Positions 7,493-15,560 of a stretch of 64,000 nt of DNA are shown in pieces. The stretch covers positions 74,274-138,273 of the forward strand of contig DATGGK010000229.1 in NCBI GenBank assembly GCA_035308565.1. The letters are read 5' to 3'. Under the pieces are notes generated by a model. The model made no database searches. It saw nothing but the letters and a program-made list of their open reading frames with translations, and was not told the DNA's origin. Numbering within the stretch: position 1 is the stretch's first letter; every line of letters starts with the position of its first letter. The stretch comes from JANXLS01 sp035308565. GTDB taxonomy: Bacteria; Planctomycetota; SZUA-567; H5-PLA8. A program made the translations under genes and the position numbers.

Positions 7493-8869
7493 CTACCCGG
7501 CCAGCGCTTTGTTCACCAGCGCCGTGTATTCGTCCACCAGCGCCTGCGCGGCTTGCGGCGTGCGCGCTTCGGCGATGATGCGCATCACCGGCTCGGTGTT
7601 GCTCGCGCGCAGATGCACCCAGCGGTCCTCCCAATCCAGGCGCAGGCCGTCTTCGAGGTTGGCGCGCGCGCCGGCAGCGCTGGATTTTAGCGCGCGGATC
7701 ACCTCGCGGCTTTGCGCAGCCGGGCAGTCGAGTTTCGTTTTGAGCATGCTCCATTGCGGCAGCGCGCGCGCCGAGTCGCTGCATTTTTTCCCGGAGCGCG
7801 CCATCGATTCCAGAATCAATCCCATGCCCACGATGGCGTCGCGCGCGTAATGGATGCGCGGGTCCATCACGCCGCCGTTGCCTTCGCCGCCGATGATCGC
7901 ATCGACTTGTTCCATTTTTTCAGCGACGTTGACTTCGCCCACCGCCGTGCGAATAACCTCACGCCCCGCCGCGCGCGCCACGTCTTCGCTCACGCGGCTG
8001 GTGGACATGTTGATCACGACCGGGCGCGTGGACGATTCGGCGCGCCCAAGGACGTACTCCGCCGAAAGTGCCAGCGACAATTCCTCGCCGAGAAATTCGC
8101 CGTTTTCGTCCACGACCGCGATGCGGTCGGCGTCGGGATCGGTCGCGAAACCGATGTCCGAACCGCTCTCCTTGGTGAAGCGGCAGAGGTCCTGCAAGTT
8201 GATGAAATTCGGTTCGGGCGTGTGCGGGAAAAGGCCGTCGGGGACGCAGTGAATCGGATCGACGCGGCAGCCCAGCGCGCGCAGCAACCTCAACGAAATG
8301 CCGACGCCCGCGCCGTTGCAGCAATCCAGCGCGACGCGGAATTTTCTCGATTTGATCAGCGCCACGTCCAAAATCGATAGTACTTTTTCGACGTGATGCG
8401 CCTCGGCTTCGCTCGTGGCTTCGATGGTTTTCAGCGCGTCCCAGGGCTTGCGCACAAAATCGCCGGAATAATAAATGTTGAGCAGATCGCGGCCTTCGTC
8501 GGCGTTGAGGTACACGCCGTCGGCGCGGAAAAATTTCAGCGCGTTCCATTCCACCGGATTGTGGCTGGCCGAAATCACCACGCCGCCGTCGGCTTTCAGT
8601 TGCTCGATCATCAGCGTGGCCGTCGGCGTCGCAACAATGCCCACATCAATGATCGAGCAGCCCGACGAAAGCAGCCCCGCGAAGACGGCGCACTTCACCA
8701 TCTCGCCGGAGACGCGCGTGTCGCGCCCGACCACGACGCGGCCCGAATGCATGTACGTGCCGAATGCCTCGCCAAGGCGCACCAGCAAGCCCGGCGTCAG
8801 GCTGCGCCCGACGATGCCGCGCACGCCGGAAATGGAGATCATGAGATCGCTGCTTTTGGTGCCGTTCAT
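7493..8869 (-). CDS. glmM: Phosphoglucosamine mutase / phosphomannomutase family protein
   Basis: A 458-residue alpha-D-phosphohexomutase. The N-terminal ISGVRGIVG motif, the active-site phosphoserine loop VVISASHNPVEWN (Ser near residue 100), the metal-binding DPDADRIA loop, the sugar-binding GGEGNGG loop and the phosphate-binding RASNTEPVMRI loop near the C-terminus are all present and in order, so the enzyme should be active. The GEGNGG variant of the sugar loop is typical of the GlmM-like group, which converts glucosamine-6-phosphate to glucosamine-1-phosphate for peptidoglycan or lipopolysaccharide precursors; a mannose/glucose-phosphate substrate cannot be excluded. It is upstream of hisE on the same strand. 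Confidence 0.88.
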   Translation of the reverse strand: MNGTKSSDLMISISGVRGIVGRSLTPGLLVRLGEAFGTYMHSGRVVVGRDTRVSGEMVKCAVFAGLLSSGCSIIDVGIVATPTATLMIEQLKADGGVVISASHNPVEWNALKFFRADGVYLNADEGRDLLNIYYSGDFVRKPWDALKTIEATSEAEAHHVEKVLSILDVALIKSRKFRVALDCCNGAGVGISLRLLRALGCRVDPIHCVPDGLFPHTPEPNFINLQDLCRFTKESGSDIGFATDPDADRIAVVDENGEFLGEELSLALSAEYVLGRAESSTRPVVINMSTSRVSEDVARAAGREVIRTAVGEVNVAEKMEQVDAIIGGEGNGGVMDPRIHYARDAIVGMGLILESMARSGKKCSDSARALPQWSMLKTKLDCPAAQSREVIRALKSSAAGARANLEDGLRLDWEDRWVHLRASNTEPVMRIIAEARTPQAAQALVDEYTALVNKALAG

Positions 8870-8902
8870 TGAAACCCCAAGTTATTGAGAACGCTGTGGC
8901 TG

Positions 8903-9047
8903 AAAGTCAGAGATCAGAGGTCAGAAACAGCCGTTCAGCAGTATTGCTGTAATCACTGATTCCTGACTTCTGACTTCTGACTTCTGACTCCTGACCCCTG
9001 ACTTCTGACTTCTGACCCCTGACCCCTGACCCCTGACTCCCGACCCC
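8903..9047 (+). repeat. TGACTTC/TGACCCC heptad array with inverted half
   Basis: About fifteen heptads (TGACTTC, TGACTCC, TGACCCC) run up to the stop codon of the following minus-strand gene. At the left end three or four units are in reverse orientation (GTCAGAGATCAGAGGTCAG), so transcripts would fold into a long hairpin around a short AACAGCCGTT loop. Confidence 0.85.
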
Positions 9048-10034
9048 TCATCTTGCGTCCACTTCGTCCGGCGGTTTATGTTTCGAGCGCCGGATCAACG
9101 AATACTTCACGGTGACTTCCTGATGCAATTTATAGATTTTTTGCGCATCGCCGTTGCATGCGTAATCCAGTTCGAAGGCGTATTCGTCGGACAACGAATC
9201 GAGCACGGCGAGTTTTGCATCGAACACCGCGGCGCCTTTCAACGTTTTGACCGCGGGATTGAGCGTCATGGTTACAGCGGGCGGGCCCACGTTGGGAATT
9301 ATGTACGGCTGCCCGGCGGCGGATGGCGCAACGCGTTGAAACGTGTAGTCGGATTTTTCTTCCTTTGTCGCGACGAACGCAGCCGGCGAACGAATCGGGC
9401 GAATCTTGGCAGCCTCGGGGCCGTTGGTTAGAGGCGGCGCGCCGATCGTGAGCAGTACGTCCGCATCGTCGCCGCTGGCGACCAAACCGAGATTTTGTTC
9501 GACCAGTTCCGTCCACATTTTCCTGAGTTTGTTGCGCCAGAACGCGGCGTGCTCGACTTCTTTGAGCCAATCGTCCATGGTTTTCGGAATGCGCGAGTCG
9601 ATGTGAATCACGCCGCTGGGATCGAGCACCACGTTCCAGCGCGCCACTTTGATCACGCCTTCCATCGTCCGCGCGACGGTCTTGGCTTTGTCGAGTTGCA
9701 CCGATGGGTCATCGGCCGGGGCGAGAAACTGATACTCGTCCGGAATCGTGAGCTTGGGCGAATCGAAGCGCAGCACTGCTTTCACGCCGTTTGCGGCCTT
9801 GCCCGTGACTTCGAGAATCAAAACGGCTTCGAAGCCGAAATCGCGCGTGCCCGGATCGGTGTCGGTGCTGGTTTCTACGATGTGAATCAGCTTCGAATAA
9901 TCGTAGCGATACACTTCGCCCGGCTTCCAGCCATACGCGAACGACGGCTTCGGCGTTTCAGCGTGCGCGCCGAATGCCGTGAACGCAAGCAGGATCGTGA
10001 CCGAGAAAAATCGATTGAGTGAAACAACGGACAT
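9048..10034 (-). CDS. Exported hypothetical protein, 328 aa
   Basis: I do not recognise the family. The start is chosen at MSVVSLNRFFSVTILL because it gives a signal peptide (cleavage near AHAETPKPS) and an AGAGGG SD about ten bases upstream. After the signal the protein begins YGWKPGEVYRYDYS, a pattern seen in planctomycete periplasmic proteins of unknown role in which a short KxGxxYRY segment precedes a beta-rich domain; several beta-strand-like blocks follow. It lies 7 bases downstream of the NtrC-type regulator stop codon, so the two are likely co-transcribed. Confidence 0.75.
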   Translation of the reverse strand: MSVVSLNRFFSVTILLAFTAFGAHAETPKPSFAYGWKPGEVYRYDYSKLIHIVETSTDTDPGTRDFGFEAVLILEVTGKAANGVKAVLRFDSPKLTIPDEYQFLAPADDPSVQLDKAKTVARTMEGVIKVARWNVVLDPSGVIHIDSRIPKTMDDWLKEVEHAAFWRNKLRKMWTELVEQNLGLVASGDDADVLLTIGAPPLTNGPEAAKIRPIRSPAAFVATKEEKSDYTFQRVAPSAAGQPYIIPNVGPPAVTMTLNPAVKTLKGAAVFDAKLAVLDSLSDEYAFELDYACNGDAQKIYKLHQEVTVKYSLIRRSKHKPPDEVDAR

Positions 10035-10041
10035 GCAGGCT

Positions 10042-11820
10042 TTAGCCCTCTGTAAACTCGCCCTTGCCCGGGCGCTCAATAGCCAGCTTTGCGACACGAT
10101 AACGAATTGAGCGGAAGGTCATGCAGAGAATTTTTGCGGCGTCGGTCAAATTCCAATTGGTTCGTTCAAGCGCTTGAATGATCAGCGTGCGCTCCTGTTC
10201 GAGCAGGAACTTTTCCAAGTCCATGCCTTCGGCGGGCAGGGTGACTTGCGCCAGCGGCGCGGGGACGCTCACCGGCGCATTGACCGGCGCGTAGCCGGGG
10301 TACGGATAAACGCCGCTCTCCATTCCCGGCGCTTGCCCTTGTGGATACGGATGCGTCTGCTGCGGCGCGAACGGCTGCTGCGGCATCATGCCGGAACCGC
10401 GCACCCCCGACGAGGGCATCGCCGGCGTGATGTACGGATCGAATTGCGGCACCAGCGGCACGGGCGGATTGTTCGCGGCGAGGCCTGCGTTGAAATTTCG
10501 CGCGAACGAATCCTGCATCACCGGCTGTTGTGGGCGCTGCGGCTGCTGCGGGCGGAACATGGGCTGCTGTGCCGGCATCGCGGGCGTGTGCAACGGCCGG
10601 TACGCGCCGGACATACCACCGCCGCTCATGGGCAGCGTAATCTCCGCGGCGGTGATGCGTTCGCCGCGCGCCAGCGCGACCGCGCGTTCGATCGTATTCT
10701 GAAGCTCGCGCACGTTTCCGGGCCAGGGATGCGCATAAAGTTTTTCGATGGCGGCGTCGTCGAAGGCTTTGATCTGCTTGTTCGTTTTCTTCACGCAGCT
10801 TGCAAGGAAATGGCCGGCCAGCAGCGGGATGTCGTCCCTGCGTTCGCGCAGCGGCGGCAGTTGAACCGGAATCACGTTCAAGCGGTAGAACAAATCTTCG
10901 CGGAATTGGCCTTCGGCAACCATCGTGCTCAGGTTGCGGTTGGTCGCGGTGATGAAACGGACATCGACTTTCATGTCCTTGCTGCCGCCGACCGGTTTGA
11001 AGGTGCGCGTTTCGAGCACGCGCAAGAGTTTCACTTGCGTGGTCAGCGACATTTCGCCAACTTCGTCGAGGAACAGCGTGCCGCGGTCGGCGCGTTCGAA
11101 AACGCCTTCGTGATTGTTGATCGCATTGGTAAACGCGCCGCGGACATGGCCGAAGAGTTCGGATTCAAGCAGCGTTTCAGTGAACGCGCCGCAGTTGACT
11201 GGAATAAAAGCCTGATCCGCGCGCAGCGAATTGTAATGGATCGCGCGCGCCACCAATTCCTTTCCCGTCCCGCTTTCGCCCGAGATCAAAATCGTCGAAT
11301 CGGTCGGCGCGGCCATTTCAATCAAGCGCGAGATGTCGGACATCGAGGCGGTGTTTCCAATGATGTCGAGAAACGGAACCAGCGAGCGCGGATTTTTTTT
11401 GCGCAGCTCGATGCGCTCCAACGCGCGCGAAACCGTGAGCCGGATTTCTTCGGTATCGAAGGGCTTGTTGATGTGCGTGTACGCGCCGAGACGCATCGCC
11501 TCGACCGCCGTTTCAAGCGTGCCGTACGCGGTGAGCACGATGCTCGGCAATTCAGGATTCTGATCTTTGAGCTGCCGCAGGAACTGCAAGCCGTCCATCT
11601 TGGGCATGCGCAAATCCTGGATGATCAAGTCGATCGGTTGCGTGCGCAGAATGTCGAGCGCCAACCGTCCGTCGTCGGTGGTGACGACTTCGTAGCCTTC
11701 GCTCTCCAGCACAAGTTTCAGCAGGCGTTGAATAGCCTGCTCGTCATCCAAAATCAGGATGCGCTTGCGCGAGGGCGGCGCAGCAGTTGGGCTGGGAGCA
11801 ACACTGGGTTCAACGTTCAT
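10042..11820 (-). CDS. NtrC-family sigma-54-dependent response regulator
   Basis: A 592-residue regulator with receiver (about residues 20-135, phospho-acceptor Asp in IIQDLRMPKMDG), AAA+ (about 165-390, Walker A GESGTGKE, Walker B-type GTLFLDEVGEM) and a C-terminal Fis-type HTH (about 535-585, LTDAAKILCMTFRSIRYRV). The sigma-54-contacting loop reads GAFTNA instead of the usual GAFTGA. A Pro/Gln-rich linker of about 130 residues joins the AAA+ and HTH domains, which is unusually long. The start MNVEPSVAPSPT is taken because the upstream extension contains no domain. No histidine kinase is adjacent, so the input signal is unknown. The next gene is the exported hypothetical protein. Confidence 0.92.
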   Translation of the reverse strand: MNVEPSVAPSPTAAPPSRKRILILDDEQAIQRLLKLVLESEGYEVVTTDDGRLALDILRTQPIDLIIQDLRMPKMDGLQFLRQLKDQNPELPSIVLTAYGTLETAVEAMRLGAYTHINKPFDTEEIRLTVSRALERIELRKKNPRSLVPFLDIIGNTASMSDISRLIEMAAPTDSTILISGESGTGKELVARAIHYNSLRADQAFIPVNCGAFTETLLESELFGHVRGAFTNAINNHEGVFERADRGTLFLDEVGEMSLTTQVKLLRVLETRTFKPVGGSKDMKVDVRFITATNRNLSTMVAEGQFREDLFYRLNVIPVQLPPLRERRDDIPLLAGHFLASCVKKTNKQIKAFDDAAIEKLYAHPWPGNVRELQNTIERAVALARGERITAAEITLPMSGGGMSGAYRPLHTPAMPAQQPMFRPQQPQRPQQPVMQDSFARNFNAGLAANNPPVPLVPQFDPYITPAMPSSGVRGSGMMPQQPFAPQQTHPYPQGQAPGMESGVYPYPGYAPVNAPVSVPAPLAQVTLPAEGMDLEKFLLEQERTLIIQALERTNWNLTDAAKILCMTFRSIRYRVAKLAIERPGKGEFTEG

Positions 11821-11967
11821 AACAGGCTCGGAGTGTAGCAGAAGAACGCGGTAAAAGCCAATTGCCTCTATACAATCGTCAAATTTGGGGCCTGCGTTAA
11901 TAGATAAGATTGCGTTGCGGGGGGCGTTCCTACAGAGGGGATGAACACCGAATCGCGCGAACCTGCG

Positions 11968-12012
11968 CGGCTCAGCACTCATCGCTCATCGCTTTGCACT
12001 CAGGACTCTTTT
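11968..12012 (+). repeat. TCATCGC / CACTCAGGACTC word repeat overlapping a gene end
   Basis: Same family as at 2288. It covers the last codons and stop of the uracil-DNA glycosylase gene and supplies its final VLSAKR residues. Confidence 0.8.
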
Positions 12013-12594
12013 CCAGGCCGGATGTTTTCCGATCAGTTTCAGCGCCTTCTCCGTGAGCGTCTTCCCCGGCTCCATCTTGAACCACGTGGACGCGCCGGAC
12101 GGGTGGGGGAGGGGAATCGCGTCGCAGGCGTGGCCGAATTTTGTGGCGACGTGTTTCTTGCCGACGATTTCAGCCAGCGGCGCCGGCGGAAAAAATTGTT
12201 CGATCGCCAAACGCCCGACGGGAATAATCAGCTCCGGCTTCATCATCGCGATTTCGCGTTCCATCCAGCCCGAGCACGCGTCGATTTCATCCGGCGACGG
12301 CACGCGGTCGCCGCCGCCTTTGGCTTTGCCCGGAAAGCAGCGGCAGACGGCAGCCATGAACACATTGGCGCGAAAAGTTTTTTCGTCCACGCCTTGCGTT
12401 TCGAACCAGCGGAAAAGCATTTTCCCCGCGGTCCACGCGAACGGCCTTCCGAATTGCCCTTCGCGCGGGCCGGGCGCCTGTCCGACGAGATAAATTTTCG
12501 CCAGCAGCGGATGATGCGTCACGGCCGGGCCGATCATGCCGGGGCATTTTTTGCAGGCGAGCACTTCGGAGATATGGGCGTCGATATTTAACAT
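11986..12594 (-). CDS. Uracil-DNA glycosylase superfamily protein (family 4-like)
   Basis: A 202-residue base-excision repair protein. It has the family-4 layout: N-terminal CKKCPGM cysteine pair, the motif GQAPGPREGQFGRPFAW with the GxAPG catalytic/binding loop, further cysteines in AAVCRCFPGK and IDACSGWM, and the C-terminal HPSGAS loop that inserts into DNA. Four cysteines at appropriate spacing imply a 4Fe-4S cluster as in the thermostable UDGs. The C-terminal VLSAKR and stop codon are encoded by a dispersed repeat. It would excise uracil arising from cytosine deamination; some relatives act on other deaminated bases. Confidence 0.85.
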   Translation of the reverse strand: MLNIDAHISEVLACKKCPGMIGPAVTHHPLLAKIYLVGQAPGPREGQFGRPFAWTAGKMLFRWFETQGVDEKTFRANVFMAAVCRCFPGKAKGGGDRVPSPDEIDACSGWMEREIAMMKPELIIPVGRLAIEQFFPPAPLAEIVGKKHVATKFGHACDAIPLPHPSGASTWFKMEPGKTLTEKALKLIGKHPAWKRVLSAKR

Positions 12595-12684
12595 TCAAAT
12601 TCAAAATTCAAAATTCAAAATTCAAAATTCAAAGCTCAGCGAACGCGCGCTTACTTGAATCTTGAATCTCGAATCTTGAATTCG
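12594..12684 (+). repeat. AATTCAAA / TTGAATC word array
   Basis: Tandem ATTCAAA units followed by CTTGAATCTTGAATCTCGAATC fill the gap between the UDG start and the stop of the PA14/SGNH gene. Confidence 0.85.
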
Positions 12685-12687
12685 CCG

Positions 12688-15273
12688 TTAAAGCCGCTGC
12701 AGAATCATTCTCAAAACCTCATCCAGCGCCGCCGCGTTCGGCAGCGGGCCGGCGACGGTGTTGCTCTTGTCGGTCGCGAAGCGGCGCGTCCAATCGCTTT
12801 CCTTTGTCCACAGGTCGAAAACGTCGATGCCGCTGACGTTTCGCGAGCGGACCACGTTGGCCACGCGCTCTTGATACGGCTCGCACTGTTTTTCGCGCCA
12901 CGGCTCGGGAATCACGCCGACGAGCACGATCTTCTCGACGCCGCCGGCCGTCAGCCGCGCCACGAGCGTGTCGAGCGCGCGTTCGAACGTGTGCAGCGGT
13001 GTCTGGCGCGCGACGTCGCCGATGCCAAGATTCACGACCGCAACTTTCGGCAATTTCTTATTCGGATTCGACGCGGTCAATTCGTCCAAATCCGCGAGCA
13101 TGCGCAGCACGGGCCGGTAGCGGTGCGGCCCTTCAACATCGATCACCGTCCATTTCATGGCGGCGCGATTTTTCGCGAGCAGCGCGCTCAACCCGCCGGG
13201 CGCCGGCGTTCCGGGCGTGGAAGGCGCGCCTTCCACCAGCGGGTCGCCGATGAACAGCGCTTCGCTGGACGACACAGACGCCCGCGCAAGCTCGTCCCAC
13301 ACTCCCAAATGCCGGTGCGCGGCCTCGTCTTCGTGCGGAACCAGAATCACCACGCGCTCCAGCGCGGCTTTCGCCGCCGCTCCTTCCTGACCCCTGACTC
13401 CTGACTCCTTACCCCTGACTCCTGACCCCTGGCCCCTGGCCCCTTTCGCCGCGGGCGCGAACATCAACTCGCCGCCCTCCAATTCCAATTTCCCCGGCCA
13501 CGCGGGCGCATTCGCGTTGACCATGCGGAATTTTTCGCGCTGGCATTCCACGCCGCCCACGACCAGCCGCAGCGACAATTGCGACGATGCGGAGACCGAA
13601 TCCAATGTCGCGTTGAACGACGCGCGCAGTTTTTTGCGCCCGCCTTCTTCGGGCGTCGCGCTGAACACGCCCTGCTCGATGCCGTCCTGCTCGAAGAACA
13701 AATTGTATTCGCCCATCGGCCTCGGCAGCGGCGGCAGCAATTCGTGCCCCACGAAATCGACGGCGTCGAAGCGCGTTTTGTGGATGATCGCGGGCTTGGG
13801 GCTGAGCATGGTTTCGAGATGAATGTGGCCGGTTTCGTTCGGATACAAGAATTCCGGCGCGGATTTGACCAGCAGTTCCGCTTCCATGTCCATCACTTCG
13901 CGTTCCATCAGTTCCTTGGTGCCCGTCTTCAACGTCGGCCACGTGACCACGCGCGCCGGCGCGTCAAGCCCTTCGAATCTGAATTCAACTGGCTCGCCCG
14001 CCGGCACCCACACGCAGAGACTGCGCTGCCCGGGATCGCTGAGCACCGGCGTCATCTCCGAGGCGCTCGCGCGCAGCCGCGCCGAACCGGGCGGAACGGA
14101 CATGCGCGCGCAAGCCAGCACGTATTCGCGCGCGGCGCCGTCGCCCAACTGCGCGCCCGCGCGGACGTGGCCCAGCGTTTCGATGTGGATAAACGGCGCG
14201 CATTTCTCCGGCCCGTTTTCAAAACCCGCGACCACGCCCGGCAGATAATTCACGAACGCCAGCGGCGGGATGCACAGCAGCGTGCGCGCGAACGGCGGCT
14301 GCCAATGCAGGCGCAAACCGAAGCGCCGGTCGTCGGCATTGGTCTTCGTCGCATCGGCGTTGGCTTCGGCGTAATGCACGACCACGCGATGCAGGCCCTC
14401 GGAAAGCTCGACGGTGTTGTTGAGTTTGAACGGCTCGCGGTTGTCGTCGGGCATGTCCGCTGAAATCACCGGCACGCCGTCGATGACCAGATGCACCGCT
14501 CCCGGCGTATCGATCGCGAATTTGTATTTCCCGCTCACCGGGCAGCGCAAAAAGCCCTCGTAAAGCGCGGCGTACATCGGCGGGTTGTAGATGTGGTTGG
14601 TGCGGTCGAAGATGTCGTAATCGATCCAGAAAAACGGGCACTCCGCGTCGTCGATGTTGGGCTGCAGGTCCGGGCGCTGCTGCACGTTCTTGCCCGGCGG
14701 CAGCGGAGCGCCGGCGGTCTGTTGCTCCATATTAAGAAAGCGTTGAAGCGTCAGCGGCGCGACTTGCGGCGGCGTGCCGCCTTTGTGCACAAAATCCGGC
14801 GTCGCCGTTACGCCGCGCAGATGCACTTGGATCGCCACTGGCCGCAGCGACAGCGCGCTGACTTCCGCCGGCGGTTTGGTCGATCCGGCATACAAGCAAA
14901 ACCGGCGATGCCCCGGATATGTTGGGAAGACCACTTCGCTTTCCGAACCGCCCGGCGCCTTGTGCATATAAATGGGCACCAGATTTCCGTCTTCATCGAA
15001 CAGCGCCACTCGTTCCGGCCGCGCCGCTGCACCTTCGCCGATCATCTTCAACGGCAGCGCCACGTTCGCGAACGTGTTTTCCGTGTCCACCAACCCTGCG
15101 CTTCCGGCTTCGCCCGGCGCTTCGACTCTGATGAAATACCGCTGCGTGTATTCCGCACAGCGCCAAGCCTTTAGCTTAGCCGGCACCGCGCACGGCTCTT
15201 CCGTGCCCATCGCGCAAGCGAATGGCAGAAAAGCCAGCATCATCGCTATAATATGGTGAGTGCGTCTCGACAT
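12688..15273 (-). CDS. Large exported protein with PA14-like and C-terminal SGNH/GDSL-like domains
   Basis: An 861-residue exported protein. MSRRTHHIIAMMLAFLPFAC begins a signal peptide ending near GTEEP. An N-terminal beta domain (about 30-160) with EDGNLVPIYMHKA resembles DUF2341-type domains. A PA14-like carbohydrate-binding module (about 205-340) shows FWIDYDIFDRTNH, GFLRCPVSGKYKFAIDTPG and ELSEGLHRVVVHY. The C-terminal 200 residues resemble an SGNH hydrolase: EALFIGDPLVEG near 665 in place of a GDSL block, and VAVVNLGIGDVAR at the oxyanion region; the usual GDS serine is not evident, so activity is doubtful. About 20 residues near 611-631 (ARGQGSGVRGKESGVRGQE) are a translated heptad repeat. 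Likely function: polysaccharide binding or esterase on the cell surface. Confidence 0.75.
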   Translation of the reverse strand: MSRRTHHIIAMMLAFLPFACAMGTEEPCAVPAKLKAWRCAEYTQRYFIRVEAPGEAGSAGLVDTENTFANVALPLKMIGEGAAARPERVALFDEDGNLVPIYMHKAPGGSESEVVFPTYPGHRRFCLYAGSTKPPAEVSALSLRPVAIQVHLRGVTATPDFVHKGGTPPQVAPLTLQRFLNMEQQTAGAPLPPGKNVQQRPDLQPNIDDAECPFFWIDYDIFDRTNHIYNPPMYAALYEGFLRCPVSGKYKFAIDTPGAVHLVIDGVPVISADMPDDNREPFKLNNTVELSEGLHRVVVHYAEANADATKTNADDRRFGLRLHWQPPFARTLLCIPPLAFVNYLPGVVAGFENGPEKCAPFIHIETLGHVRAGAQLGDGAAREYVLACARMSVPPGSARLRASASEMTPVLSDPGQRSLCVWVPAGEPVEFRFEGLDAPARVVTWPTLKTGTKELMEREVMDMEAELLVKSAPEFLYPNETGHIHLETMLSPKPAIIHKTRFDAVDFVGHELLPPLPRPMGEYNLFFEQDGIEQGVFSATPEEGGRKKLRASFNATLDSVSASSQLSLRLVVGGVECQREKFRMVNANAPAWPGKLELEGGELMFAPAAKGARGQGSGVRGKESGVRGQEGAAAKAALERVVILVPHEDEAAHRHLGVWDELARASVSSSEALFIGDPLVEGAPSTPGTPAPGGLSALLAKNRAAMKWTVIDVEGPHRYRPVLRMLADLDELTASNPNKKLPKVAVVNLGIGDVARQTPLHTFERALDTLVARLTAGGVEKIVLVGVIPEPWREKQCEPYQERVANVVRSRNVSGIDVFDLWTKESDWTRRFATDKSNTVAGPLPNAAALDEVLRMILQRL
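13385..13442 (+). repeat. Heptad array inside a coding region
   Basis: Eight TGACTCC/TGACCCC/TGGCCCC heptads interrupt the PA14/SGNH gene without breaking its frame. They encode a Gly/Arg/Glu-rich linker on the minus strand. Confidence 0.9.
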
Positions 15274-15300
15274 CGGTCCTATTTCCAATTCAGAATACAC

Positions 15301-15560
15301 CGCTTGCAAAAGTTGCACATTGTTTGTGGTCCCGCCTTTAGGCGGAACGATTTAGCAGCCAAACTCTCGTGCAAGAATTGCACACCGTTCCTTATCCCTT
15401 GCCGCTCTTTGCGTCTTCCTCCGCGCCTCCGAGCCTCCGCGTAAGAAAGAATTCCGTGCAAAAGTTGCACAACGTTCCTTAGCCTCTGCCGTTCTTCGCG
15501 CCTTCCTCTGCGCCTCCTTTGCGCCTTTGCGTGAAATCTGGTAAAAACTTGCACCTAGTG
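15301..15560 (+). repeat. Triplicated composite repeat with TTGCAC palindromes and GCGCCTTTGCG words
   Basis: Three near-copies each start with a TGCAA(A/G)A(G/A)TTGCAC palindrome, continue with CGTTCCTTA and a CTCTTTGCG/CTTCGCGCC word block, and end GCGTAAGAA or GCGTGAAA. A fourth palindrome half overlaps the stop codon of the GT2 gene. An AGTCCCGCCTTTAGGCGGA-type unit shared with 58787 is embedded at 15328-15345. No ORF of interest is seen in this 281-base gap. Confidence 0.85.

Noticed and set aside
8903..9047. CRISPR-like array
   Set aside because: Units are seven bases and contiguous, with no spacers or cas genes.
10174..11838. A 554-codon plus-strand frame across the NtrC-type regulator
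   Set aside because: Composition is typical of an antisense shadow and the minus-strand protein has complete REC, AAA+ and HTH domains.
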